64,000 nucleotides of DNA from Apodemus sylvaticus (Eukaryota; Chordata; Mammalia; Rodentia; Muridae), in contig NC_067473.1 in NCBI RefSeq assembly GCF_947179515.1, positions 100,343,782-100,407,781 of the forward strand. The letters are read 5' to 3'. The stretch's first letter is position 1; each line of letters opens with the position of its first letter. This document shows positions 22,800 to 33,869 of the stretch, one piece after another. The notes under the pieces are model-generated. The model worked only from the letters and a program-made list of their open reading frames with translations, was not told the DNA's origin and ran no database searches. A program made the translations under genes and the position numbers.

Positions 22800-23950
22800 A
22801 TTTGTTGCCTTACTTAAGGAATGAGTACTTGGAGTTAAAAAGAGCAATTTTAAGGATCGTGACTAAAATAAAATAAAAGCAGCATACATAGCTTCCTTTC
22901 ATCAATGACTTTTTCCTTTGATAATTCATAACTCACAACAAAGCACTATTTTTAAAAAGCTAGTGGATTAAGACTATTCCATGAACTGTTAAGTAAGCCT
23001 TCTTCTCCATATCCATGCCTCTGTGTGTGTTTACGAGTTTATTAACTGCAACAGGCTCCGTGTTTACAAGGAGCTCCCAGTCCTGACTGACACTTGCTGG
23101 GTCTGTTTTCACTCACACTTTGAGCATCATAACAGGCATAAAATGGCTACAGTTCTGTCACAGAGAAAAACTGGAGTCCTTGGTTGACTCTACTTAGTTC
23201 CCCCATCTTGAGCAACTCAGTAGGCCCCAGTTTCCATCTGTAACACAAGGGGACTGATTGGATTGGGTGACGGTGAAGATCTCTCTCACTGTCTAGCAAG
23301 CTGTTGTCTCTACATGGCAATGTGAAGAATTTTCATGGGTCTTTCTTTGAGCATAATAATGTGGGAGCGACCACCTTAACATGAAAAGGGGCAATGCAAT
23401 ATTCCCTTGGAAGCTGATATTTTTAAGTTTTACCAAATGAAAACTCACTTAGAGAAGTACATCTCTAAGAAAGAGACTGACAAAAAGCAACTAAAATGGC
23501 AAACGGCCAGGGTCCATGATGTAGCTTGACCCATGCATGACCCCTCAGTGCTCCTGACCCCCACAGACCATGAGGAACAGCTGAAGCAAATCACACCTAG
23601 ATTCCCAGATTTCTCTAGAACAAGAATAGGTGATAGTCCTGATAACTTAAATAAAGGAATTGTTAGGAAACACTTGGTAAGTCTAAAAATGTCCCAGTAG
23701 TCTGGTTTGACTGTCAACAACCAGATAAAATTGCCAAAGCAAATGGTCCATTTTTCTTTGTCTGTACTATAGATACTGATATGGGCCCTTCAATTTTGAA
23801 ATAATCATGTGGTGGAAATTAAGCTTTAAAAAAAAAAAAAAAAGACTGGATTTGAGGACACTTGTACCGAGCTCTGGTTCCTCCCCAGTGTGATACTGGG
23901 ATCATGTTCTTCATCTAAAAGTACCTGCCTACATTTTGCACAATATCAAT
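22800..23950. other. Intergenic stretch without a gene
   Basis: No repeat or gene is assignable, apart from an A run at 23827-23844. Confidence 0.5.
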
Positions 23951-23952
23951 AG

Positions 23953-23953
<1 letters not shown>

Positions 23954-23983
<30 letters not shown>
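23954..23983. repeat. (CA)n microsatellite
   Basis: About 15 CA units. Confidence 0.95.
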
Positions 23984-23984
<1 letters not shown>

Positions 23985-24421
23985 CTCTTTGCAGTGTATT
24001 AAAATGTATACACAGCAATGGTGAGGATTCATTTTTTGAGAGCCAACATGGTGGGCCTTTCCACCATGGTGTATGTGTGATGGGCCACCATCTGCTTTCC
24101 TTACAGACTCCATGTTGAGTCTCTGTTTACTTAGGCCTCTGTAATCAGGGCAACGGGAACAGCTTCCCTGGACTCCCTTCGTATAGACACCTGCAGTCAC
24201 AGAAACAGAAAGTCAAGGTTTCTACTTCACAGATGGAAAAGAAGCCTTACAGAATCACACTTTCAGGTAGGAACTAGATCCACACATGGGTCCTGGAGCT
24301 AAATTGGTCTTTTTTGCAATTCTCGATAAGAAAACATCTGTAGTATTCAGTACCTGGAACTCAGCGTTCACAGTAAACATCAACACACATGCAAATTCCT
24401 CCGGGTCCTGCTTCTGTTCTT

Positions 24422-24423
<2 letters not shown>

Positions 24424-24459
<36 letters not shown>
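24424..24459. repeat. Poly(T) tract, 36 bases
   Basis: An uninterrupted T run. No clear SINE body adjoins it on either side. Confidence 0.95.
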
Positions 24460-24460
<1 letters not shown>

Positions 24461-24659
24461 AAATACAGATGTGTAAAAATAAACTGCAAAATAATCTTCA
24501 CATGATTGGAAAATAACTTATGAAACATTTAACATTGGTGCTATAAATCAGCATAATGTTTTGAAAGGAAATTTAGTTTAACACATACCAAAAGTTACTA
24601 ATGTTTCATCCTCTTTAACTCAGTAAGTTCAAGAAAACTAAACAGTGAATAATAAAACT

Positions 24660-24745
24660 CAGGGGATGTGGCTTCATGGCTGAACTCTTGTCTGGCATTC
24701 TCCAGATTCCAGGCCCAATCCCCAACATCACAAAAAGTAACAATA
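24660..24745 (+). mobile_element. ID-like SINE
   Basis: CAGGGGATGTGGCTTCATGGC, then AGGCCCAATCCCCAACATCACAAAAAG. Confidence 0.6.
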
Positions 24746-25204
24746 ACAAAATAAAATAGCAAACATCAGTAAGATGCTAAGGGGCCAACAATAGGAGAAA
24801 TGGCCAAGGAAACATGGAAAATTATCTTGATTAATTAATTTACCATCATGTGAAAGGAAACTTCCTTATAAAGGAAGGCCTATATAACGACATGGACAGC
24901 TGCATACTCCTGAGATATGCATAGTGCTGAGTTCTATTACAGTCAGCCTTGTATAAAACACATGTGTTTAGAAATAAGGATTAGAAAAAAAAAGAAATAA
25001 GGATTAGACACAGCACTCAGACAAAATGTTGAGCATATGTTGCATTAAAAGCAAGTGGTAGGATGTCTTCCTTCAAAATGATTGTTTATTGCATCAGTGT
25101 TCATAGTGGTCAAGCTGTGGACCAGCTCAGATGCCCATCAATAGATGAACAGACAGTGAAATACAGCATATATATATGCATATATATATTCCCAATAATT
25201 TTTT

Positions 25205-25225
25205 TCATTACAGTATGTGTGTGAG

Positions 25226-25273
<48 letters not shown>

Positions 25274-25405
25274 TCTCTGTGGAGGTCAGAGCACAACTTC
25301 CAGGGGTTGATTCTCTCCCTCTATTACATGGGTCCCAGGATGCAATGCAGATCATCGGGCTTCATCCCCAGCACCTTAGCCCAGTGAGCCATCTCACTTG
25401 CCCTT
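25205..25405 (-). mobile_element. B3-like SINE with (TG)n, reverse orientation
   Basis: A (TG)n run (25226-25272) is followed by GGAGGTCAGAGCACAACTTCCAGGGGTTGATTCTCTCC and CCCCAGCACCTTAGCCCAGTGAGCCATCTC, reverse B3 blocks. Confidence 0.75.
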
Positions 25406-25626
25406 CCAATGGAATTTTACAGCGCCATAAAGAGCTAAATTGTGTTATTTCTAGAAAAACGAGCAAAACTGGAAATCATTGTGTTAAGCAAAATAAGCCA
25501 TATTAGGACAGATAGCACTTTTCTTTCATATGTGGAATCTAGATTTTTTAAGGTATGAATGTAGAACGAGGAACATTTGGGAAGAGAAAGGGTACAGAGC
25601 CAGCAGGAGGGCAGAGAAGGGGACCA

Positions 25627-25712
25627 GGACAAGAAACCAGGGACTGCGATCCAACCTTGTTACACACAAGGACAAGACACCAGGGACTACAATCCAACCT
25701 TGTTACACACAT
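25627..25712. repeat. Two-copy 43-bp tandem repeat
   Basis: GGACAAGAAACCAGGGACTG...CAACCTTGTTACACAC is followed by GGACAAGACACCAGGGACTA...CAACCTTGTTACACAC. The two copies differ at about four bases. Confidence 0.85.
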
Positions 25713-25759
25713 GTACAAAAATAGTACAATGAAAGTCGGTACTTCATACAATTAATATT

Positions 25760-27760
25760 TGCTAATAATTTCCGGATGCTGAATACTGTTTTCTAACAAG
25801 AAATATCCAGAAGAAGTAGAACAACTTGCCACCAATCACCCTGGAAGCATGACAGCAGCCTCTGCCTTTTTCTCTAACAGAGAAGAAGCCAATGGCTCCC
25901 ATGCCAGGCTCTTTGGGGATCATCTCTCTGCTTGGAGAGCCTCCTCTGCTCCAGCCCCTGAAGTAGAAAGCTGCTATTTAACCAAATACACAGGCTAACA
26001 ACTGGGATTAAATGACCTCAAAGGTAAAAATCTCTGCCTCCAGCAAACAGAGTTACCAATTAGGCTTCATTGTCAAGCCATGTGTACTCTATAAAAACAG
26101 GTTAAGCCATGGTGAGAACGTGCTGTGCTTACACAGCTGTCTAGGATAAATTAGCGAGGGTATGTCTGGGATAGGTGAATGTTTTGATTAAGCCAGTTCT
26201 CTCTAACTCCCACATACCATACATGTGTCTACTTGCACCCTTGAGTAATTAAGAATATGCTAAAGAAAAGAAACTACAAATGAATACATGTTCTTTTTAC
26301 TGATCTGTCTGCTGGAAATTTCTTCATGTGATTTTTCTGGAGCAAAATATTTTAGTAGTACAATGTGTAGCCATGGAAAGTAACCCTCTCTATTACCCCA
26401 TTCCCCAGGCTAAGACACTTTTAATGAAGCATTTTAGCTCTAATGGAGAACTTCTTAAAGCCAGATCAAAACTAATAATCAGTGTGTCCAAGAAGTGACT
26501 GGGTTTTAAAAGAAGGGGCAGTGTGAGCTGTCCTTAGGCAGCAGAAGGTCTCTCCTAAAATCATCAACATCAGAGCTCCAGAACCAGAAGTCTTGTCTAC
26601 GAATCAAAACCCTGTCTCAAAAACACAGCAACAACAACAAAAATAACTTTTGGAATTCACTTAGAATTATCCTTACTGATAAAATTACAACTATAAAAGA
26701 GATAATTATTTTAAGTGTAGAAAATTATTCAGGAAAAAATGTATTCTAGAATGCAACCCCGTGTTTAAGTAACTGTTTTGGATAATTTCTCCTTTGCCAT
26801 TATTTATACTTAGATACAGACTGAGGATTAGAAATGATCTTGTGGGTGCCTATAAAAGACTTCCCGTGAATGCAATTTATAATCATTAAATGATGTATAT
26901 CCATGCAAGCAGAAACACAACCAAGATTATTCAGAAAAAAAGACTCCTTTCTTGAAACTTTTGAACATTAAATATGGAACTTTACATGCATACACATTAT
27001 ACAGCAACATGTTTTAAGAATAAGCATGTATTCCGTGAGTTTTACTGTATGTAAACTCAATGAGAATGTATTTTAAAATAAAACAAGAATTTTGTTCTTA
27101 GGAATTGATGTTTGGGCATTAGCAAGAGAATGCAAAACCCAATTCTGCCAGTTCCCAAGAATTCCCAGGGACAGCCTCAGCCAACAGTGTCAGCCAGGGA
27201 TAAAACTTGCTCAGAGGTAGTCCTCACACCTAATGAGTCCAGGCTACAGGCATGCCTTTATTTTGGCTTGGTTTGAGAGTTTGGGGTTTGTTTTTTATTG
27301 AAGTTTTCATTTGTTTGTTTTTGCTGTGGGTCAAACTCAGGGCCTTGGAACTGAGAAGAAGAGAGAGACTCCTCAGCTTCACAGTTAGCCTCTCTCTGCC
27401 CTTAGCAAGTATCTTTCCACGCTTCCTAACTGAATGTTATTTAAAATTCTGTTTTGATTACACACACTTTTTGTATTTCAGGGAAAAAAAAAAACAATAT
27501 TCTCCTGTGCATGGTTTTAATTCATTTTCTGAAACAGAAGTTTAACAACAAACAGCAGAAACAGTTTTTAGGGGGAAACACAGAAATTCAGGCAGACACT
27601 CTCTAATGAGGAATATGGATGTGGGAGTACTTGGGGAAACCAAGCTGTGGAGAGTTGCCTAAGATTATTCTTCAGTCTTCCTCAACCTCCCTTGGATTTT
27701 CCAACAATCCCTCCCACACCAGCCACACACACAAAGAGACCAACCTGTGAGGGGTACACA
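25760..27760. other. Intergenic stretch between Ed and RS
   Basis: It has no gene and few assignable repeats, except a weak reverse ID-like piece near 27310-27400. The low repeat content at 25800-27200 could reflect conserved regulatory DNA, but I see no definite motif cluster. Confidence 0.45.
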
Positions 27761-27764
27761 GCCT

Positions 27765-27776
27765 GGGGGGGGGGGG
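27765..27776. repeat. Poly(G), 12 bases
   Basis: An uninterrupted G run 25 bp before the RS nonamer. Confidence 0.95.
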
Positions 27777-27800
27777 AGTTCAGGATGCTGCTCTTTACCC

Positions 27801-27839
27801 AGTTTCTGCACGGGCAGCTGGTTAGCAGCACTCACTGTG
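27801..27839 (+). other. RS (kappa-deleting) recombination signal, 23-bp spacer
   Basis: The nonamer-like AGTTTCTGC (27801-27809; 6 of 9 match GGTTTTTGT), a 23-bp spacer (27810-27832) and the perfect heptamer CACTGTG (27833-27839) form a J-type signal. It is correctly oriented to join an upstream V kappa or intronic 12-type signal by deletion. It lies 26.6 kb past the Igkc stop, close to the mouse RS distance. RAG cleavage here removes Igkc and the downstream enhancers, which silences the allele. Confidence 0.88.
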
Positions 27840-28000
27840 AGGACCTTAGTGGCAGCCCAGGGTGCTCTCCCTAGGGCTGCTGTTGAGCTCAGATTTGAAC
27901 CCTGGTGTAGCTTTAAAATGTCCAGTGTCTGAGTTTGGCCCATTTTCTCCCAGGAAAACTTTCATGTTCCCTAAAACAACCTCCTCTGACCTATGGTAAC
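27840..28000 (+). other. RS element flank retained after deletion
   Basis: This DNA directly follows the heptamer. The segment 27941-27967 closely matches, in reverse complement and from memory, a primer widely used to assay mouse RS rearrangement (about three differences in 27). That supports the RS call. It is not coding. Confidence 0.8.
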
Positions 28001-28705
28001 CTGTCAGTAGATGTCCATAGGAAAACCATCTGCCTAAAGGACTCGTGGGAGCAGGGGCTTCAGACAGGCAGAACTGCACCCCAACCCAGACAGCACAGTC
28101 AGCCATGGTGGCTTCGTGCACTTAAGAGAACAAAGTTAAGGACTTGGCAGCGAGTTGATGTAGCAAACACTCAAAAGAACCCATTTTCCATGCTAGAAAA
28201 ATGTCCTGGCCACTTCATAAACAGCCACACATGTAGTTTTGCTGGTTAGCCGGTGCCCGGGCTCTTGTCCCAGACAGAGTTAGATGATGGAGAAATACTA
28301 GAAATGCAACCATACTGAGAGACCTAAGGGATTTACTGGGGGACACCACAGTGGGTTTTATGGGGCACATAGTATCCAGCACTAGGATCCTGAAGCACCT
28401 CAGCACAAGTTCCTTTAGGCCACGCAGAAGCAGTAGAGTGTGGTTTTCTGATCAAGCAGTGAGGGTGTACCAAACACTCCAACAGGACCGGAAGAAACCG
28501 TGAGTTCCCGTGATGCTCAGCTTAGCTTTCTGAGGAACCATTACAATAACTTTCCCAAAGAGGAAGGACTGTTGAAATGAAAACAGAGATAATAAGCTTT
28601 TAGGGACAATGACTGATAAAGCCCAATCTCCCAAATAACCCACTCTGCTGTGGCCACAGGAATCCCAGCCTCTGCCTGGTGGGGAGGCCTTGACGTGCTG
28701 GGCTG

Positions 28706-28724
28706 GAGCGCCCCCTTCTGGCCA
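28706..28724 (-). promoter_or_regulatory. CTCF-like site between RS and Rpia
   Basis: GAGCGCCCCCTTCTGGCCA is the reverse form of a strong CTCF core (TGGCCASHAGGGGGCGC-type on the - strand). It lies 0.9 kb past the RS heptamer and 9.7 kb before the Rpia 3' end. It may be the boundary or locus-control element reported downstream of the mouse kappa enhancers (HS10), but that is inference. Confidence 0.7.
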
Positions 28725-28784
28725 CAGCCTTCAGTGACACCAAGTTCTGAGGCCAGAGTCTCTCAGGTGAGAGAGATTATCTAA

Positions 28785-28945
28785 AATGTCACCATTTTGT
28801 CCTGGATTTCCTGGATGTTTTGGATTAAGAATTCTTTATGTTTTGAATTTTCTTTGACAGTTGTGTCAACATCTTCTAAGGTATCTTCCACACCTGAGAT
28901 TCTCTCTTCTATCTCTTGTGTAGGTGATCCTTAATTCCTGACCTC
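28785..28945 (-). mobile_element. L1 fragment, reverse orientation
   Basis: TTTCCTGGATGTTTTGGATTAAG, TTTTCTTTGACAGTTGTGTCAAC and CTGAGATTCTCTCTTCTATCTCTTGT match the antisense of the L1 ORF1 region. Confidence 0.75.
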
Positions 28946-29504
28946 TTTCTTTAAAGAAAAAAAGGAAAATAAGAGTTAGCTATCAATCCATCACCAAAGA
29001 CCATTTTTAACATCATTTGGTATGTATCATTTTTACATAGTTGAGATCGTGCCTTGCGGCAGTCATTTTCCATCTACTTCCGGTTTCATTCCCTGCCCCG
29101 GTCCCTGTCAAGCTGGCTTCCCTCTATCCCACTAGACTGGGGGCACCGGCAAGTTTAAAGAGTAGATATTTAGGGCAGGATATGTGCTCACCCGCTCTGC
29201 CTGGGGCAGGAACTTTCCAGTAGCTGCCATTCTTGTGCGCACCAAATGGATCGTTTCTAGGCCACGAGACTTCTTTCAACCCTGACATTGCTCAGTTCTG
29301 GGTCCCTTCAGCCTAACGATGGGTTCTCTGCTCTTTGTCACCTACAAAGCAGGTCCCACAAGGACATTGTTTGAAATACCCAGAGTGGTGTATTTTCCTA
29401 GTCATGACAAAAACAATCTGTATATTCATTTAAAGTTATTCCACATGGGTTGTCAAATATAGTTCCTTACAGATGGTGTTGTTTTGGTTTGTTGTTGTTT
29501 TATT

Positions 29505-29672
29505 TTGTGTGAGACAAGGTCCGACAAAGCCTAGGAGGGCCAAGGGTGACCTTAAACTTCTGATCCTCCTGCCAATACCTCCTGAGTGCTGGAATTACAG
29601 GCCTGGATCAGCATACTGGGATTTATGTGAGATCAAACCTAAAGGCACTCTCCCACTGAGGTACACCCCAGT
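29505..29672 (-). mobile_element. B4-like SINE, reverse orientation
   Basis: GAGACAAGGTCCGACAAAGCC, CTCCTGAGTGCTGGAATTACAGG (B1-like part), then CACTCTCCCACTGAGGTACACCCCAG (reverse ID part). Confidence 0.75.
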
Positions 29673-29715
29673 GAACAAACCCCATCTTAAAAGACTGAGT
29701 AATAATTCATATCAT

Positions 29716-30076
29716 GGCTAGAGAGATGGCTCAGCGGTTGAGAGCACCAACTGCTCTTCCAAACGTCATGAGTTCAACTCCCAGCAACCACATAGTGGCT
29801 CACAACCATCTGTAATAGGGTCTGATGCCCTCTTCTGGTGTGTCTGAAGACAGTGACAGTGTACTCATATGCATAAAATAAACAAATAAAAAAACTTTCT
29901 TGGGGGCTGGAAAGATGGCTCAGCGGGTAAGACCACTGACTGTTCTTCCAAAGGTCCTGAGTTCAAATCCCAGCAGCCACAACCATCTGTAACAAGATCT
30001 GACGCCCTCTTCTGGAGTGTCTGAAGACAGCTACAGTGTACTTACATATAATAAAGAAATACATCTTTTAAAAAAT
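29716..30076 (+). mobile_element. Two nested B2 SINEs
   Basis: One B2 begins at 29716 (GGCTAGAGAGATGGCTCAGCG) and a second at about 29905 (GGGGCTGGAAAGATGGCTCAGCG). A single direct repeat, AATAATTCATATCAT, flanks the pair (29701-29715 and about 30077-30091). The second copy therefore probably inserted into the A-rich tail of the first. Confidence 0.9.
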
Positions 30077-30091
30077 AATAATTCATATCAT

Positions 30092-33000
30092 TTAGGTTTC
30101 CTTATTTGCTAAAATATGGCATTGGTACAAACATCTTCATACGTAAATTAGTATCCATCCTTCAATGTATTCAGAAATGTATTTGTACAGGCTGTGTCCT
30201 ACAAGTAGCTAAAAATGAATGGGACATTTTATGCTTCTCTGTACATATAGAAAGGTTAGAAGAGTTTACAACTCCATCAGCAAGCTGGGAAAACCTGTCT
30301 CACCATCTCCTCCACAGCTCTGTTTATATTATTGATGCCGAGATGGTAAGAAGGGTGCCCTGCTGCTGCTGCTGCTGCTGTTTAATTTAGGTGTTTTGTC
30401 TTCAATGTTAGTGAGGCAGAACGTTTTTTTCAGGTGTTTCCTCTTTAGTAAACGCCCCTGCCTCTTACTATAGAGTTCTCACTCACTCTCTTGGAGATTA
30501 AGGTATCATCAGATCCCTAGGTACATAGACTCTGGCTGTGGTGGCATTAAACAGAAGAGAATTGTTAAAAGCATAGCACAGGATTCTAAGTGCTAGAAAA
30601 TTAGAATCAATAGAGCCTGGCAATTGGCAAACAGCCAGGTTCCCACTCTGTGGTGGCTTTAAAATCTGGCACTGGTGACTGTGCAGCCCTGGATGGGGTA
30701 ACAGGCAATCCTGCCCCTCCCAGCAAAATGCACAGTAACCATCCTTATATTTCAGTCATTCCCTGTATCAACATGGAAAAGCATTAATGGACGGGAGAGT
30801 CTATTTTTCAGCTCCTTTACCTGTGAAGAATACAGTATGTAGGTGTGATGTCATATACTTGAGAAAGGCCTGTAGCTTCCACAACAACTTTCCTGCTATG
30901 GATCCATACGTATCCCGCCAAAGGCCAATGTGTTAAAGACTTGACACCAGCCTGTGGCACTGTTGGAAGAACCTGTGGGAAGTGAAGACATGACCTTGAA
31001 GGGAATATTGGGACCCCCGCCCCCTCCTCTCTCCACTTCCTGGCCTCCATGAAGTGAACAGCTTCCTCATTCTTGTGCTCCTGTCAGGATGTTTCACCCC
31101 AGGCCCCCAGACAGTCCAGGGACAAATGATAAAGAACTGAACCCTCCTCTGGTCAAAGCAAACCTTTTCTTCTATGTTGGTTATCTCAGGTAATTTGTCA
31201 GAGCACTAGAAAGCTAACTCCTTTGAGTCCATCTGCTCCAGGCTGTGAGGAAGCCCAAGATGGCCCATGGAGGGCAGAAGACCCAGGCAACCCCCACAGT
31301 CCAGTATTAATTCAACTTGCTCCAGAGTTAAAGTCACAGGCCCTGGCCCCTGCTTCATTTGCAGGACTGTCAGCAAAGGCAAGTGTTCTAAGCTACTAAG
31401 TTTGGAGTGCTCTGGGACATCAAGGCAGAGCTGAGATACTCCCTTAGGATTCAAGCCCTGGGCAGGAGCAACTGGCCAGACCCTGGTACTACCAGGAGGC
31501 ATGGACGATGGCTACTTCAGCTTCAGTGGAGAGAGGAAATCTTGTCCTTCCCTGAGGGAGTCCCCATAGCCAGGAAATCCCTAAACAGAAGCTGGAGTTC
31601 CAACACAAAAATAACAAAACAATCCCAAGTTCCTGTCGTCAAGTGACCAGTGACACTGTGCGATCTCCCGGAAAAAAGAGCCACACAAAAGAAGAGTCCC
31701 TAGCAGCAGAGCGCCTCTCACGGCCCAGCACTCTGTGCTTGGAAAGTAGAAAGTTAGAATAAGCTAGGCTGTCCCTCCCTGAACCACGCACTGCCTGCCT
31801 ACCTGCCTGGAGAATCCATAGATTTAAAAAAAAAAATGAGGAAGGAGAATTTCATTATTGCAAATTGTGAATTTATATATAATATACATTACATGTGTAC
31901 ACAAATATACCAAAAACAGCAAAAATCCAACCACAGAAAACCTGTACAAGCAGGATCCTAGGACTCCTGTATTCATAATATCCAAAAGTAGGTTCAACAA
32001 TTTATATAAAAAAATTATACATAATATATACATATTCAACAAAAAAATTAAGTACTGATGATCCATGCTAAAACATGAGTGACTCTTAAAGATGCTACAG
32101 AGGTGCCCAGGACTGGACATTTTGCTATTTAAAGGAATCACAAATGACGAGGCTTCTGCAGGCAGACATGGCACGTTTTATTAGATGCACAGGAAAACCA
32201 CCTCAGACGGTGCTGTCTTGCTCTTGTGAGGACCGCTGTTATTTTTGTAAGCATATCGCAATATTCACAGAAGCTGGATTCTCATGCTTCTGTGGTACTT
32301 GCACAGTTGCATAAATCTTTCCTTCTTGGACCAACTCCTGCTTGCCCCCACACACATCCTCTCTGAAATCAGCAGAGAGGGAAGATATGAATTACTCCTT
32401 ACAGCAATGGCTCTGAAGTGTCACGATTAATACTAAATTTTAATGCACAATTCTAGTCAAATGCAGAAGAGAGGGAGTGTTTCTGCTTTTAATCCACTCA
32501 CATGGCATCCCATGTCTTCTGCTGTGATCCTGAGACCCCCTAGCATTCGGACTTCTGCCCTTCCGTGATAGTGTTGAAACTAGGCAGAATTTTTCCCAGC
32601 ACACTTTTTTGTTGTTTTCTTGGGAATTTCTGGTGTTCAAAGAACTGCTCTGCCTATTGTGTCTAATCTGGTATGCTTTTCCATCTCATTACAAGCAGGA
32701 AGAATTCATTGTGTATCTCTGCCATTCTTACAGGAGTGGTTTTCTCGCCTGACTCTCGCTGGAGCTACCTGTATGTAACACTTTCGTGTGGGTTTGATGG
32801 ACTCTTTGGGTCTAATTCTGTGAGCTTCCTGAGCCCTAGGTGATCACATCTGCATCCTTTCCTTTACTTTCCCAGCTAACTATAAAGCTCTTAAGTGTAA
32901 ACGCCATGACAGTTTTCTGTACATGTTAAAGAACTTGATTGTTCAGTTGGCATGATGAACACTTAAGAAAGTCTGTGAACATGGCTATCTCTCCTGGACC

Positions 33001-33540
33001 ATGCCAATGACACTTTTGATGTACTTTGGTTCCACATCAAGAGTGATTTGTCCCCATAACCCGTTGACCCTTTTCAGGCTCTTTTGCGTGTGCTGTTGCA
33101 GATTTCCCTTTGCACTGTATGACTTTGACAGTGGTAATTTGATCTAAAAGCTATAATCAGATCTAAAAGGAGTTTAGAATAAAATATGTATTTTGGTTGA
33201 AGAAAACAAAAATATTCTAAGTAAAAGCAACACTGTACAAGAGGCTATTGACCATGGAATCGTAGTTCTACACAGTAAGAATCCCAGTTCTGTGAAACGC
33301 CCAGTGAGTCGGCGCAGTAGACAGTGAGTTAAAGTTGCCTAGAGCTTGAGTGGTGTGCAAGGAGCTGAGGGGGAGCAGAACGCGCCACTAGGCACGGGGT
33401 CTCTCTGGAGCAATGAAAACAGTGTTATTAACTATGGTGATGGTTGACAGACTCTGAATATTTTTCAAACTCACTGAACTGGATAGCTTAAATAGGTGAG
33501 TTATATACTGTAGGATTTACCTCGCTAAAGCTAGAGTCTT
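30092..33540. other. Intergenic stretch without a gene
   Basis: It includes a (CTG)n run (30361-30380). The 30890-31210 part has an old dispersed-repeat look (ATATTGGGACCCC, CTTCCTGGCCTCCATGAAGTGAACAGC). A short AT-rich block is at 31860-32050. No coding region or named regulatory site is supported. Confidence 0.5.
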
Positions 33541-33549
33541 TTTTGTTTT

Positions 33550-33645
33550 CAGAGATTCAGGGCTCAGTGACAGAATGCTTACCTGGTATGCATAAGTCCC
33601 TGGGTGCAATCCTTAATATCAAACACCAAAAAAATAAAAAATAAA
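33550..33645 (+). mobile_element. ID-like SINE fragment
   Basis: TCAGGGCTCAGTGACAGAATGCTTACC, then CCTGGGTGCAATCC and an A-rich tail. Confidence 0.55.
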
Positions 33646-33672
33646 ATGATCCAAAGACACAGCTAATAGCCT

Positions 33673-33674
<2 letters not shown>

Positions 33675-33712
<38 letters not shown>

Positions 33713-33752
33713 GCAGGCAGGCAGACAGACAGGCAGACAGACAGACAGAGAC
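33675..33752. repeat. (GA)n / (CAGG)n / (CAGA)n compound microsatellite
   Basis: About 18 GA units, then GGCAGGCAGGCAGACAGACAG units. Confidence 0.95.
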
Positions 33753-33869
33753 AGAAAGATATGAAGAGCTGGCTATGTAGTTAACAGCTGCTGTAAATCC
33801 AGTCCCAGGGCATCTAACACTCTCTTGGCTCCTCAGGTATCCACATGCTCACGTACACACTCACACAAC

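Noticed and set aside
30360..30380. (CTG)n run as a disease-type repeat
   Set aside because: It has only about six units and lies in intergenic DNA.
31654..31660. Another CACTGTG heptamer as alternative RS signal
   Set aside because: The nine bases 23 bp upstream (ATCCCAAGT) do not resemble a nonamer. Heptamers at 5023 and near 5433 fail in the same way.
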